Assembly (NCBI GenBank): GCA_025594325.1 | Contig: JANHCV010000008.1 | Location: 806,001 to 870,000 of the forward strand | From: Blastocladiella emersonii ATCC 22665 | Taxonomy: Eukaryota > Blastocladiomycota > Blastocladiomycetes > Blastocladiales > Blastocladiaceae | Length of the DNA stretch: 64,000 bases | Direction: 5' to 3' | In this document: piece after piece, positions 19,528 through 30,700 of the stretch | Position numbering within the stretch: position 1 is the first letter of the stretch | How the letters are laid out: every line of letters begins with the position of its first letter | Notes under the pieces: model-generated | What the model saw: the letters and a program-made list of their open reading frames with translations, nothing else | The model's database searches: none | Told to the model about the DNA's origin: nothing | Position numbers and translations under genes: made by a program

Positions 19528-20845
19528 TCAAAGATGGGTCCCACGAGCGGCCATGACGCGCCTGTACTCGGTCCAAAGAACATTTGCGATGCGGTTCCGA
19601 AGCGAGATACCGCGCTGACGAGCTCCGTCCAGCGAGGCCTCGAGGACAGCGGCCTCGTCGTCCTCCTCGTTCTCGTCGTCCAGGGGCTCGCGCCCACGCA
19701 CACGCGCCTCACGCGCCGCGTCCCGCGCGCGCCGGAGCTCCGTCTCGGCGTCGCGAAAGAAGGCGTCGCCGCCTTGGTTCCACCTGTTGATCATGTTGTG
19801 CAGCGTGCAGAGCGCGTACACAAGCTTGACTTGAGTCTTGATTGGGTAGGCCGCGCCAATCGAGAGGACGCGGAACCGCTTCTTGAGCACGCCAAAGATA
19901 CGCTCAACAGAGTTGCGGAGCGACGCGTGACGCAGATTGAAAAGCTCCTCGCGGTTCTTAACTCTACGTACGTTGATGAAGCGGATGAGATGGCGCCAAC
20001 GTGATGGTCATGGCAGTGAGAACGTACCCATCCTTGCCGCGGGCAAACTCGCGAAGATGATAGCGGGTACCGCGGAAGGGCACGATGATGGACGTGCGGT
20101 TTGCGTAGCCGCCGTCGGCGAGGTAGAAGCGGCCGGCGGGGATCTTGAACCCACGGGCGAAGGCGTCCGAGAGCACGCGCGAGTCATGCGCCTTGCCCTC
20201 CCACCCTGCGAGAACGTAGGTGAAGTTCAAGTCAAAGTCGCAGGCAGCGAGGACATTTGAGTATATGGTCCCCTTGCGGTTTCGGAACGAGTCGTGAAGC
20301 TTAGTGGGCACAACAAACGGGATGTGCGTTCCGTCAAGCGCGCCGACCGCGTTCTGGAACGGAGCGTATTTCGGGTCGTGGGCGATGCGCTCATGCACGG
20401 GCGTAGAATCGGACGGCTGGGCAATGAACTCGGGCATCAGGCGGTACAGAGCGTCGATCACTTTCTTCAGAACGCTGGACGCGGTCTCGCCAGAGATTTG
20501 GAACCGCTCCCTGAGGTTGCGGTTGGTGCTGCCCTCGCTGGCCATGACAAGAAAAACCATGAAGCGCGCCTCGACGGACAGCTCGCGGCCGTCGGCGAGA
20601 AGGCCACGGTCGCGGAACAGGCGGCAGATGGCCTTGAAGGTCTCGCGGGGCATACGGGCGATTTCCGAAAAACGCGTTTCGCTGTTGCACGTCAGCAGCT
20701 CTTAAACCCACGACTCGCCAGAAAGCGTGGACGTGCGGATAGGCTCCCACGAGCGGCGCTCGTTGCGAGCAGCGAGACGTCGCAGGAGAGCGAGGGCGGC
20801 TGTGAGCATTAGGCCGCGCAGCTTGCGGTTGTATCCCTTGCCCAT
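19528..20845 (-). pseudogene. Harbinger DDE transposase with one in-frame stop
   Basis: Exons 20028-20845 and 19528-19963 with a 64-nt intron (GTACGT...CGTAG); joining gives GKDG-VKNREELFNLRH. The DDE triad is visible: D in GALDGTHIP, D in LADGGYAN, E in RNSVERIFGVLKKRF. The N-terminus from ATG 20845 (MGKGYNRKLRG...TLSGESWV) is interrupted by TAA at 20702-20704, then continues in the same frame (ELLTCNSETRFSEIARM). A CAA-to-TAA change would explain it, which fits C-to-T decay. An internal start at MPRETF (20653) would retain the catalytic core but lose the N-terminal part. Confidence 0.85.
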
Positions 20846-20954
20846 GTTGTTTGAGGGCTCGAGAACACGATGCGTGAGGTTAGGTGTTGATTCGTTGCAA
20901 TAAGTGCGGCTGCAAAGAGGTGGGAAAGATTTTATTGCGGGGGGGGGGGTTCAT

Positions 20955-21058
20955 CCAGCGGGGCGTTTGGTTCGCACGGCCGCTGAGATGAACGGGGGTG
21001 AGGTGAAACGTGGCAACTTCTTCAGCTGATCCACCTGATCTGAACCAAACGGGCCCTT
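20955..21058 (-). repeat. Right terminal inverted repeat of the Harbinger element
   Basis: Inverted partner of 18614-18715, ending ...GAACCAAACGGGCCCTT. A GGGGCGTTTGGTTCG string inside it and a (G)n run at 20939-20949 lie just inward. Confidence 0.75.
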
Positions 21059-23385
21059 AGTGTGAGTGTGCGCGTGCCGGGAAGTCGTGTAGGCGAAAAC
21101 GCATGCGAGCGACCGCGATGTTCACGAACGCCGTGGTGGTCGCGTCGAGATCCCTCACCCGTCACTCCTCGGGTTCTTGACCATGCATGAAATCCAATGA
21201 ACTAGACTTGCTGCAACGCGTCCAAGGCACTGTCTGAATGACCAATACATGCCCGTTTGCGCTTTATGACCCGACTCGGTGGGAGACCAGTCCGCCTCCG
21301 TCCACGCGACACGCGAACTGGCAAGCAGCCCGAAGCCGCGAAGTGGTAACCGAATGCTCTCTCGTTGTTCATTGAGCGACTCGTTGTCTTTGATCCTCGG
21401 AGTTTTGGTCTCGCATGCTTGAGTCGAAGCTTCCCGCGCCAAAACAAAGCAGTCGTGCTCCGTTCCACCGTTGACGACCACGATGTACATGTTGACTTGG
21501 CATTCGTCGCGGGTCATCGCATATGTTCGTCGCCTTGGTTGCCGTCTTGGGCCGAATCTCGACGCTCATGTCCCGAATCGCGGAACAGGTGACACTCAAC
21601 CAAGGCATTGACATTCATCGCGTCTCAAGTCAGTCGTCGTCTGCGGCCATCGAGCCGAGTATTTGCTAGCTTCCGCGCATCACATTTCCGTCAACTAAGT
21701 GTGCTCGCCTCACTTGCAAGTCCGTTCTGTGGAGCACCCGAGCACGCTGTAGCATCACTGAGATGAAAATCCATCTCCAACTCTGTAAGTGCCTGTCGTT
21801 GCCATTTCTGAAGCGAGACAAGCGAACAGTTTATCACTCTGTCCGGGTCTCAGACTACCTTTATCATTCACCTCGCTCGACCTCGGCCGCCACTCTTGTA
21901 CAAACGGTCGTCATTCCATCCTCTTCGCACTCGTAACGGTCCGGCGAGCCTACTTGTCAAACACCCACGCTGGTGAACTCGGGCAGCAACCGCTTGCGAA
22001 ACTCCGATCTCTTTGACGCGACTTGCACGAGCGCCGTGAAAAAAGTCCGCGTCACCCGTGCGAGTCGTGTCCTTGTGTGTCGCGATCGCATGGACTCGTT
22101 GTTGTCCCAGTTGACCCGCTTTCTCGCGACTCTTGCTCAATTGTCGATGACGCTGAGGGATCTGTTGTGTAATGATCGCGCGATACATCTGGTCCTTGCG
22201 GCCCTGAATCGCCGCGGTCGTTGTGAGAGATGAATCGACGTGAGAGTGCCCGAGTTCGACGTAACCCCGATCCACGCGCGTTTACATGCGCACGCGAGCA
22301 TGCCTGACTTGTCTCGTCATCCGGGAACTGTCCATGCTCGAGCCGCGCGACATTGGACGCGAGATCAGCTTCAAGGCAAACGCGTTCCGATCCTCACGTG
22401 TGTGGCGCGACGCGTCCCTCGGACTGCGCCGTGCGAGTAAGCGATCCGTCGGCTTTGGTGCTTTCCCGACGGATGTGGGCGTGAGGGGGATCGACCGCGG
22501 TCTCGGCCACCGCCGTTCTCGCCTCTGGTCGCTTGGGCCGACGACCACAGCACCCGCTCGCTACTTGGCGAGGGAAGCTGACCCTCATAACCTCGCGTCC
22601 ACGGATCGTTTTGTGCTTCGGTACCCGTCCGCTCGCTTCGCGTCCCTCAAGCACGCTAGATGTTCATGGTGAGGTGCGCGTCGCGGTCGCGCGAGGATAT
22701 GCGGCCGATCGGCGGCGGTCATGGCCGCTACTCATGCCGGGCTTGCCTCGCACAACGGCACGAGGTGAATCGCAAGGTACGGACAACTTGAAGGCCGTCG
22801 CACGCAGGGGTGAACCGGGGGAGCGGTTGGGCGAGGCAGCATGGTGGATCACAGCGGGCCGAGGGGCGATCGTGCGGCACGGTGGAACACCATGGGAAGT
22901 GAGCTGTAAACCCCCAAGATGTGACTCAAGAATCGGGATCCAAGTGCTGAAGGTCCTGCGTACGATACGGTCGTAGAAGCTTGATGGGAAGTCGGGCCCG
23001 CGTAGGCAGGGTGAGATCGATCGAGAAGGCCAAAGTAGCAACACATCCCCGAAGGGCAAATGAAATATCGAGCGTGCGCCAAAGCCGGGCCGACACTGAC
23101 ACAAGGACGGCACAGCTTGGTATGCACCCCCGGCGTGGGCGCTGAATCCCGCCCCACTCCAGGATTTACTCCACAACTGGTATGCGGGTAAGGCAGACGG
23201 GGGACTAGATTGATATCTCTGAGGAGCAGAAGGTAGGGAATCGGGGCGCGGCGCGTTTATAAAGCGGGTGTGGCTGAGCCGCGGTGGCGCGAGGCGGGCG
23301 GTGCGGGGTGGGTCAGGTGGGGACACGGGACTGGTTGCTATATTTCGAAAAACTGTTTTCACTCCTGTTGCTGCGACGAGGTCGC
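21059..23385. other. 2.3-kb stretch with no supported gene
   Basis: No frame shows domain-like sequence, splice structure or similarity to families A, B, C or M. 22800-23240 is compositionally distinct, with short self-complementary words (CCCCGAAGGG and others) and a long minus-strand frame rich in Pro, Cys and aromatic residues that I do not accept as coding. It could be an unknown structured RNA or an old repeat. I found no U snRNA, SRP, RNase P or tRNA signature. Confidence 0.45.
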
Positions 23386-23678
23386 CTACTGCGACGACAC
23401 GGATGATGGGGACGCGCTCGCGACGGAGCCGTCGGCGGAAGCGGCAGCCGCGGCGGCGGCGCGCTGGGACTCTTCCATCTTGGCGATGCGGTGCTTGGCC
23501 TCCATCTCCTGCGAGCTACGCGGTGCGGGTCAGTGAGCTTTCGATGCGTGTACGAGAAGGCGAGAAGCACGGACTTGCGGGCAATCTCCTCGAGGGCGGG
23601 CTGGAAGATGTAGACGCCCGAGATGACGCCGGCGGCGGCGGCGAGGAAGTAGGGGAAGCGGGCGGTGAAGTAGTTCAT
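23386..23678 (-). CDS. Small single-pass membrane protein, probably mitochondrial (two exons)
   Basis: Exons 23575-23678 and 23386-23515; a 59-nt intron (GTCCGT...GCGTAG) joins ...EEIAR-N-SQEMEAKH...; 77 aa. Residues ~8-27 are one hydrophobic segment (FPYFLAAAAGVISGVYIFQP), followed by a charged helix (SQEMEAKHRIAKMEESQRA) and an Ala/Ser-rich tail. This resembles small inner-membrane assembly or accessory proteins in shape only; I cannot name the family. It is divergent from the NDUFB2-like gene, with 294 bp between the starts, which supports a respiratory context by association. Confidence 0.65.
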
Positions 23679-23972
23679 TCTGATGATCGGTTCTCCTCGG
23701 TGGCCGGTCAAGGTTGCATAGAGTGTGCGTTGAGCGCGGGCGGAGACAGCGGGGCGAGAAGGGGGAGACAGTCCTCGATCGGCGCGCGTCAACGCGTGCG
23801 GCGGCGGGCGTCACCTGACGCAACATCACTCTGCTGCCGCTCGCCTGAGTCGCGGGGACTTCGCATCGGCGACGGGCGGCCGCCGTAGTGCGGGAAGCGA
23901 AGCGCGACGACGCACCCACGAAGCAACGAATCGACTCCGTGCAACGCAACGCATTCCCCCGAACCCACGAAA
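23679..23972. promoter_or_regulatory. Bidirectional promoter region, respiratory pair
   Basis: 294 bp between two divergent starts. It contains TCACCTGACGCAAC at 23811-23824, similar to the TCAGCTGACGCAC in the TFB1/EMC3 divergent promoter. Confidence 0.45.
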
Positions 23973-24312
23973 ATGGCCGGCACGTCCTCGACCAACTTCC
24001 ACACCGAGTTCCGCGTGGTGCAGGCGTCCAAGTGGCACCGCGGCACCGCCAAGGCCATGGGCGCCGTCATGTGGTTCTGGATGATGTACCGCGCCAAGCA
24101 GGTGCGCTGCGTGGTATCGTGGTTGCTGGGAGAGGCGGGAGACTAACGCCTTGTTTCCGTGTGCGTCTAGGACATGCCGTACCTCCTCGTACGATCGCTG
24201 CAGGCCTCCTCGCCGCCGACCGCGCGGCCCGATCTCACCGTGCCTACCCGCCCGCCGCCCATGCGTGTAGACCAAGCACAAGCCGTGGAACGAGCGTGCC
24301 CACGCCCACTAA
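23973..24312 (+). CDS. NADH:ubiquinone oxidoreductase subunit NDUFB2-like (three exons)
   Basis: Exons 23973-24101, 24171-24188 and 24271-24312; 62 aa. Introns are 69 nt (GTGCGC...TCTAG, with a GACTAAC branch site) and 82 nt (GTACGA...TGTAG). The middle exon is only 18 nt. The joined protein reads ...KAMGAVMWFWMMYRAKQ-DMPYLL-TKHKPWNERAHAH. A short basic lead, MWFWxxYRAKQD, and a closing HPW-like/His-rich tail match this tiny membrane-arm subunit of complex I. Without the 18-nt exon the ending is lost, so automated annotation may miss it. Presence of complex I excludes budding yeasts that lack it. Confidence 0.8.
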
Positions 24313-24747
24313 GTCCGCCCTCACCCTGTCGATATTCTGCCTGTCCCTCTCCCCCATTCTTTCCGCGCTGCCCCACTATAACAAACGTAAGCTTTCTGAA
24401 CGGGACTCGGTCGAAAGATGAGGTGAGCGTGCGTCCGCGTCACTGGCGTGAGGGGTGGATGAGGCTGAGCCAATACGCGGCGTAGCAACGCATCACATTC
24501 CGTCACATGGCCGCGCGCCGTCGCGTCCGGTCCTCGCTCTCCCCCGAGGTTGCTCGAGCCCGCCGTCGTGACGCCGGCTGGTACTTGCCAATATTCGCAT
24601 GCAGCACACCGCAACGTCAACGACCACACGCTAACCGTTCCGCCATCCCATCCACGCGCTGTGCGTTTTCTCGCCGTCCAGTCCACTTCTCCCTCCCCGC
24701 TGGTCCCTGACGCCCCGCTCCGTTCGCAGCGTAGCGTAGCAGCGACC
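24313..24747. other. Intergenic region before midasin
   Basis: Contains CACTATAACAAAC (24374-24386), suitable as 3' end signal of the NDUFB2-like gene, and GTAGCAACGCATCACATTCCG near 24484. No coding sequence is supported. Confidence 0.5.
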
Positions 24748-27700
24748 ATGGAGATTGTCGACTTTTGCTTCGACCTGCGGGGCCCCGTCCGCGCCGTCCT
24801 CGCCGCCGCTTCGGGGGTAACGGCCAGCGGCTCCGCGGCGGCCATCGCCGTCACCAGCAACCGCGGCCATGACGCCCTCTCCACCCTCGCTTCCCTCTTC
24901 CCCGAGTCCGAGCCAACACCGTCGCTCGACCGCCACGCCAAGGAGGCCGCGCTCACCGCGCTCGCCGCCGTGCTCGCCGACCCGCGCTTCACCCGCGCCG
25001 TCGTCGCCGCGTGCCGCCCGCTCCTCCTCGACCTCGTCGCACGCATTGTGCACGCTTCCCCGCAGACCGAGTCGCTCTCGCGCAGCCCCGCCAAGTCGGC
25101 TCCCGGCAAACGCCGCCGGAGCTTTAGTGGAGATGCATCTGAGGATGCCAACGGTACGCACCCTTCGCCGCGCGCGCACAGATCTTGTCGCTGATCCCCG
25201 AATTCGGTCTTCCGTCTAGCCATGGACGTGGACATCGACACCGCGCCGCCGACCTCCCTCGCCACCCTCTCAACGCACGAGTCGACGTGCATCGCGCTCG
25301 CGACCATCGTCCTGATCGCCCCGCAGTCCCGCCTGTTCGTCGCCCGCTACTTTGCCGCGCACCCGCCGCCGACCGACCGCCTCGCCCTGCACCTCCTGAA
25401 CGGCGACTCCCCTAACCCCAACACCCTCACCCCCGCCGAGCACGCCAACATCGAGGCCGTCCTCCTCGCCACCCACCGCCTGCTCGCTCACGTCCCCGCC
25501 GTTCGCGGGACGTGGAACCTGCACCCGCTGCACGCGCTCGTCGACGCGCCCGTCCTCGCGCCCCGGTCGCGCGTGATCGTCGCGCATATCCTCGCCGAGT
25601 ACTTTGCGGTCGCCGACGCCGAGCGCGCGGCGATCGTCCGCCGCGTGTCCGAGACCGACGCGTTTTTCGCGCTCGAGGAGCTCGCCGTCGTCCGCGCACT
25701 CCAGGACGAGCTCGCCGCGCCCGCCCCCGCACATGCGGTTGAGGCGGCGGGCGAGCCCGTGACGGTCACCGCCGACTACCTGTCGCCGTACGTCGTCGAC
25801 GTGTGCGGGATCCTGCTCCCGACCGACGCTGCGCCCGCCGCCGACCGCGTGTCGACGCTCGTCGAGACCCCGACCACGCGCCGCAACATGTGCGCCATCG
25901 CCATGGCCGCGTCGCTCGGGTCGCCCGTCCTCCTCGAGGGCATCACGGGCTCGGGCAAGACGTGCCTGATCGAGGACCTCGCCGCGCGCCTCGGCCGCGC
26001 CTCCACCCTGACCAAGATCCACCTCGGCGACCAGTCGGACGGCAAGACGCTGCTCGGCACCTACGTCGCGACGTCGACGCCCGGCCAGTTTGCGTGGTCG
26101 CGCGGCGTCCTGACGCGCGCCGTCATGGACGGCCACTGGCTGGTCCTCGAGGACATTGACATGGCGTCCAAGGACGTGGTGTCGCTGCTCGTGCCCTTGC
26201 TCGAGAAGCGTACCCTGTACGTGCCGCAGCGCGGGCAGGAGATCGCCGCGCACCCGAACTTCCAGCTGTTCGCGACCACTGCGCTCGACCCCTTCACCCT
26301 CGCCCCGCGCATGTCGGCCGCGCAGGGCCTCGGCGCGTCGCTCTGGACCCACGTCCGCATCGCGCAGCTCGGCCGCGACGAGCTCCTGCACGTGCTCGCG
26401 CGCCGGTTCCCGCGGCTCGCGCCGCTCGCGGACCTGCTCGTCGCCGCGTTCGAGCAGGTCGCGCACTTCTACCACGACCCGACGTACCGCTCGTCGTACC
26501 AGTCGGGCGGGCGGTACATGTCGACGCGCGACCTGATCAAGTGGTGCCACCGCGCGCAGATGCTCGTGGCGCCCGGCACCGGCTTGGGTTACGACGCCGT
26601 GACGCGCGACGAGAACGTCATCGAGCCCCTGCTCAAGGAGGCCATCGACGTGTTCGTGTGCATGATCCCGAACGCCGACCTGCGCCGCCGCGTCCTCGGC
26701 GTGCTGTGCGACGCCCTCGACGTGCCCGCGGCCAAACGCGACTACTTTGCGACCCAGTACGCGCCCGAGCTACACCTCGGCGACACCACGTTCGCCGTCG
26801 GCCGTGTCGCCTTGCCGCTCCCGCCGCACGCGCACGGCGGTGCGGGGCGTAAGTCCTCGCGCCACCCGTTCGCGACGACGGGCCACGCGAAGCGGCTCCT
26901 CGAGCGCATTGCCGTGGCCGTCGCCATGACCGAGCCCGTCCTGCTCGTCGGCGAGACCGGGTGCGGCAAGACGACCGTCGTCCAGCACCTCGCCCGGACC
27001 CTGCACAAGCGGCTGCACGTCATCAACCTGTCGCAGCAGACCGAGTCGTCGGACCTCATGGGCGGGTTCAAGCCCGCGTCCATGGCCGCGCACGTGGCGC
27101 CGCTCGTCGAGGAGTTTTACGCGCTGTTTGCGGCCACCTTCTCGGTCAAGAAGAACCAGGCGTTCCTCGACGCCGTCCGCAAGGCCCACGCCAAGTCCAA
27201 GTTCGAGCCGCTCGTCGTCCAGTTCATGAAGGCGCTCAAGATGGCCCAGGACCGGTTCGACAAGGCCGACGCCGCGTCGGCGGGTGCCAAGGCGATCCCG
27301 CCGCAGGTCCGCCAGGACTGGAAGGAGTTCGGCGCCCGCGTCGCCGACCTCCGCAAAATGCTCGGGTCCGCGGCCAAGCTCTTCTTCTCGTTCGTCGAGG
27401 GCACGCTGGTGTCGGCGATCCGCAAGGGCGACTGGGTCCTGCTCGACGAGGTCAACCTGGCGTCCGCCGAGACCCTCGAGTCCCTGTCGGGTCTGCTCGA
27501 GGAGCACGGGTCGCTGCTCCTGACGGAGCGCGGCGACGAGGAGGTGGTCCCGCGGCACCCCGAGTTCCGCATCTTCGCATGCATGAACCCGGCGACCGAC
27601 GTCGGCAAGCGCGACCTGCCGATCGGCCTGCGCAACCGGTTCACCGAGATCTACGTCGAGTCGCCCGACAACTACCTCGACGACCTCACCCTGATCGTCG

Positions 27701-30700
27701 GGTCGTACCTCGCCACGCTCGCGCACGCCGACCCGCACGTCGTCGGCGACGTCGTCCAGTTCTACCTCGACGCGAAGCGGCTCGCCGAGTCGAGCCTGTA
27801 CGACGGCGCGGGGACCCGCCCGCACTTCTCGCTGCGCACGCTGTCCCGCGCGCTGAGTTTCGTCGCGGCGGTCGCGCCCATGTTCGGCCTCCGCCGCGCG
27901 CTGTTCGAGGGCTTCTCCATGACGTTCCTGACGCTGCTCGACCTCGCCTCGCAGCGCACCATGCTCGAGGTGATCCACACCACGCTCCTGCGCGGCAACG
28001 CCAAGCTGCTCAAGCACCCGACGCCGGCGCCGGCCAACCCCGACGACTACGTGCAGTTCGAGTCGTTCTGGCTCCGCCGCGGCCCGCACGAGTACGCCGG
28101 CGAGCCGCCCGCGTACATCCTGACGCCGTCGGTGCACCGCAACCTGCTCAACCTGGCGCGGTCGGTGATGACGGCCAAGTACCCGGTGCTGATCCAGGGC
28201 CCGACGTCGTCGGGCAAGACCAGCATGATCGAGCACCTGGCGCGCGTCACGCACCACCAGTTTGTGCGCATCAACAACCACGAGCACACGGACCTGCAGG
28301 AGTACCTCGGGTGCTACGTGTCGGACGACACGGGCAAGCTCGTGTTCAAGGAGGGCGCGCTGGTGACGGCGCTCAAGGAGGGCCACTGGATCGTGCTCGA
28401 CGAGCTCAACCTCGCGCCCACGGACGTCCTCGAGGCCCTCAACCGCCTGCTCGACGATAACCGCGAGCTGTTCATCCCCGAGACCCAGCAGGTCGTCCGC
28501 CCGCACCCGCACTTCATGCTGTTCGCGACACAGAACCCGCCCAGCTACGGCGGCCGCAAGGTGCTCTCGCGCGCGTTCCGCAACCGGTTCCTCGAGCTCC
28601 ACTTTGACGACCTCCCCGACGACGAGCTGCACACGATCCTCGCGGGCCGGTGCGCGATCGCGCCGTCGTACGCGAAGGCCATCATCGCCGTGTACCAGGA
28701 GCTCCGCAAGCGCCGCATGGAGTCGCGCCTGTTCGACGGCAAGGCCTCGTTCGCCACGCTCCGCGACCTGTTCCGCTGGGCCAACCGCCCCGCCCAGACG
28801 TACCAGGCGCTCGCCGAGAACGGGTGGATGATTTTGGGCGAGCGCGTCCGGTCCGCCGCCGAGCGCAAGCTCGTCATCGAGGTGCTGCAGGGCATGAAGA
28901 AGGGCATCGTCATCGACCCGCCCGCGCTCTACGCCCGCACCTTTGACCAGTTCCGCGGCGCGCTGCCCGATACCGTCGTGTGGAACAACACGATGAAGCG
29001 GCTGTTCGCCCTCACGGTCGCGTGCATCCAGCACCACGAGCCCGTGCTCCTCGTCGGCGAGACCGGGTGCGGCAAGACCACCGTGTGCCAGGTCCTCGCC
29101 CAGCTGTTCGCCACGCCCCTCGTCATCGTCAACTGCCACCAGCACTCGGAGACGTCCGATTTCATCGGGTCGCAGCGGCCCGCACGCGGTTCGGCCGGCG
29201 ACCACGACGCCGAGGGTGCCGCGAACGAGAAGCTGTTCGAGTGGCAGGACGGCCCGCTGATCCAGGCCATGAAGCACGGGCACTACTTCCTCCTCGACGA
29301 GATCTCGCTCGCCGACGACTCGGTCCTCGAGCGGCTCAACTCGATCCTCGAGCCCGCGCGCACGCTGCTCATCGCCGAAAAGGGCGGCGACGTCGAGCAG
29401 GTGACGGCCGTCGACGCGTTCCGGTTCCTCGCCACCATGAACCCGGGCGGCGACTACGGGAAAAAGGAGCTCTCGCCCGCGCTCCGCAACCGGTTCACCG
29501 AGATCTGGACCGACCAGGTCGACGACTACGCGGACCTGCACGAGATTGTCGCCGCCAAGCTCCGCGGCGACGCGGCCACGGCCGCGACCATCCTCGACTA
29601 CGTGACCTGGTTCAAGGACCAGTGCCGCCACGATCACGTCGCGTGCGTCATCTCGATGCGCGACCTGATCGCGTGGGCCGAGTTCGTCCTCGCGTCCGCG
29701 CCGCAGCTCGGACACAACAACGCGGTGCTGCACGGCGGCGCCATGGTCCTCCTCGACGGCCTCAAGTCGCCCGCGTTCGCCGCGCGGTGCCTCGCGGAGC
29801 TCGAGGCGCGGACTGGTGCCGCCGTCGAGAGCATGACGGACGTCGTCGACGCCGACGGCCGGTTCGGGATCGGCGCCTTCACCATCGCCCACGGCAGCCA
29901 CCCCGTCAAGCCCGCCCGCCACACGCTCAACGCGCCGACGTCGCGCGAGAACCTCCTCCGCGTCCTCCGCGCGCTGCAGATCCCCGCCAAGGCGATCCTC
30001 CTCGAGGGCAGCCCCGGCGTCGGCAAGACGTCCCTCGTCTCCGCGCTCGCGCAGCTGTCGGGCCACGCGCTCGTCCGCATCAACCTCAGCGAGCAGACGG
30101 ACCTCATCGACCTGTTCGGCAGCGATCTGCCCGTCGAGGGCGGCGCCGCCGGCGAGTTTGCGTGGCGCGACGGCCCGTTCCTCGCGGCCATGAAGGCCGG
30201 CGACTGGGTGCTGCTCGATGAGCTCAACCTCGCGTCGCAGTCGGTCCTCGAGGGCCTCAACGCGTGCCTCGACCACCGCGGGTCCGTGTACCTCCCCGAG
30301 CTCGACCGCAGCTTCGACAAGCACGCCGACTTCCGCATCTTCGGCGCGCAGAACCCGCTCGAGGAGGGCGGCGGCCGCCGCGGCCTGCCCAAATCGTTCC
30401 TCAACCGGTTCACCCAGGTCCACGTCATGCCCCTCACCGACCACGACCTCATGACCATCGTCGCCGACATGCACCCGAACGTGGCCGGCGACGCCGTCGT
30501 CTGCCAGATGCTCGAGTTCAACTCGCAGCTCCACCACAAGACCATGGTCGCCCGCGAGTTCGGCATGGCCGGGTCGCCGTGGGAGTTCAACCTCCGCGAC
30601 GTGCTCCGCTGGCTCGAGCTCATGGCCAAGACGGGCGCGGCGGACCCCGCGGCCTTCCTCGACGTCCTGTACCTCCAGCGCATGCAGTCGGACGCCGACC

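Larger units (their letters stand above)
18614..21058. mobile_element. PIF/Harbinger-type DNA transposon, decayed
   Basis: The ends are inverted: left AAGGGCCCGTTTGGTTC then ...TCAGGTGGATCA; right TGATCCACCTGA... then GAACCAAACGGGCCCTT. Subterminal parts also match in inverted form (AAACGTGGCA, CACCCC, GTTCATC), giving ragged repeats of about 100 bp. The GGGCCCGTTTGGTT start is typical of Tourist/PIF ends. Inside are a DDE transposase (minus) and an accessory-ORF remnant (plus), the usual two-gene layout. No clean TWA target-site duplication is seen (flanks GAA/TTA or TTG/AGT). The transposase has an internal stop, so the element looks non-autonomous. Confidence 0.85.

Noticed and set aside
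22664-23362. 232-aa minus-strand frame before the respiratory pair
   Set aside because: Pro/Ser/Arg-rich with no conserved segment; overlaps the 3' exon of the small membrane protein gene in another frame.
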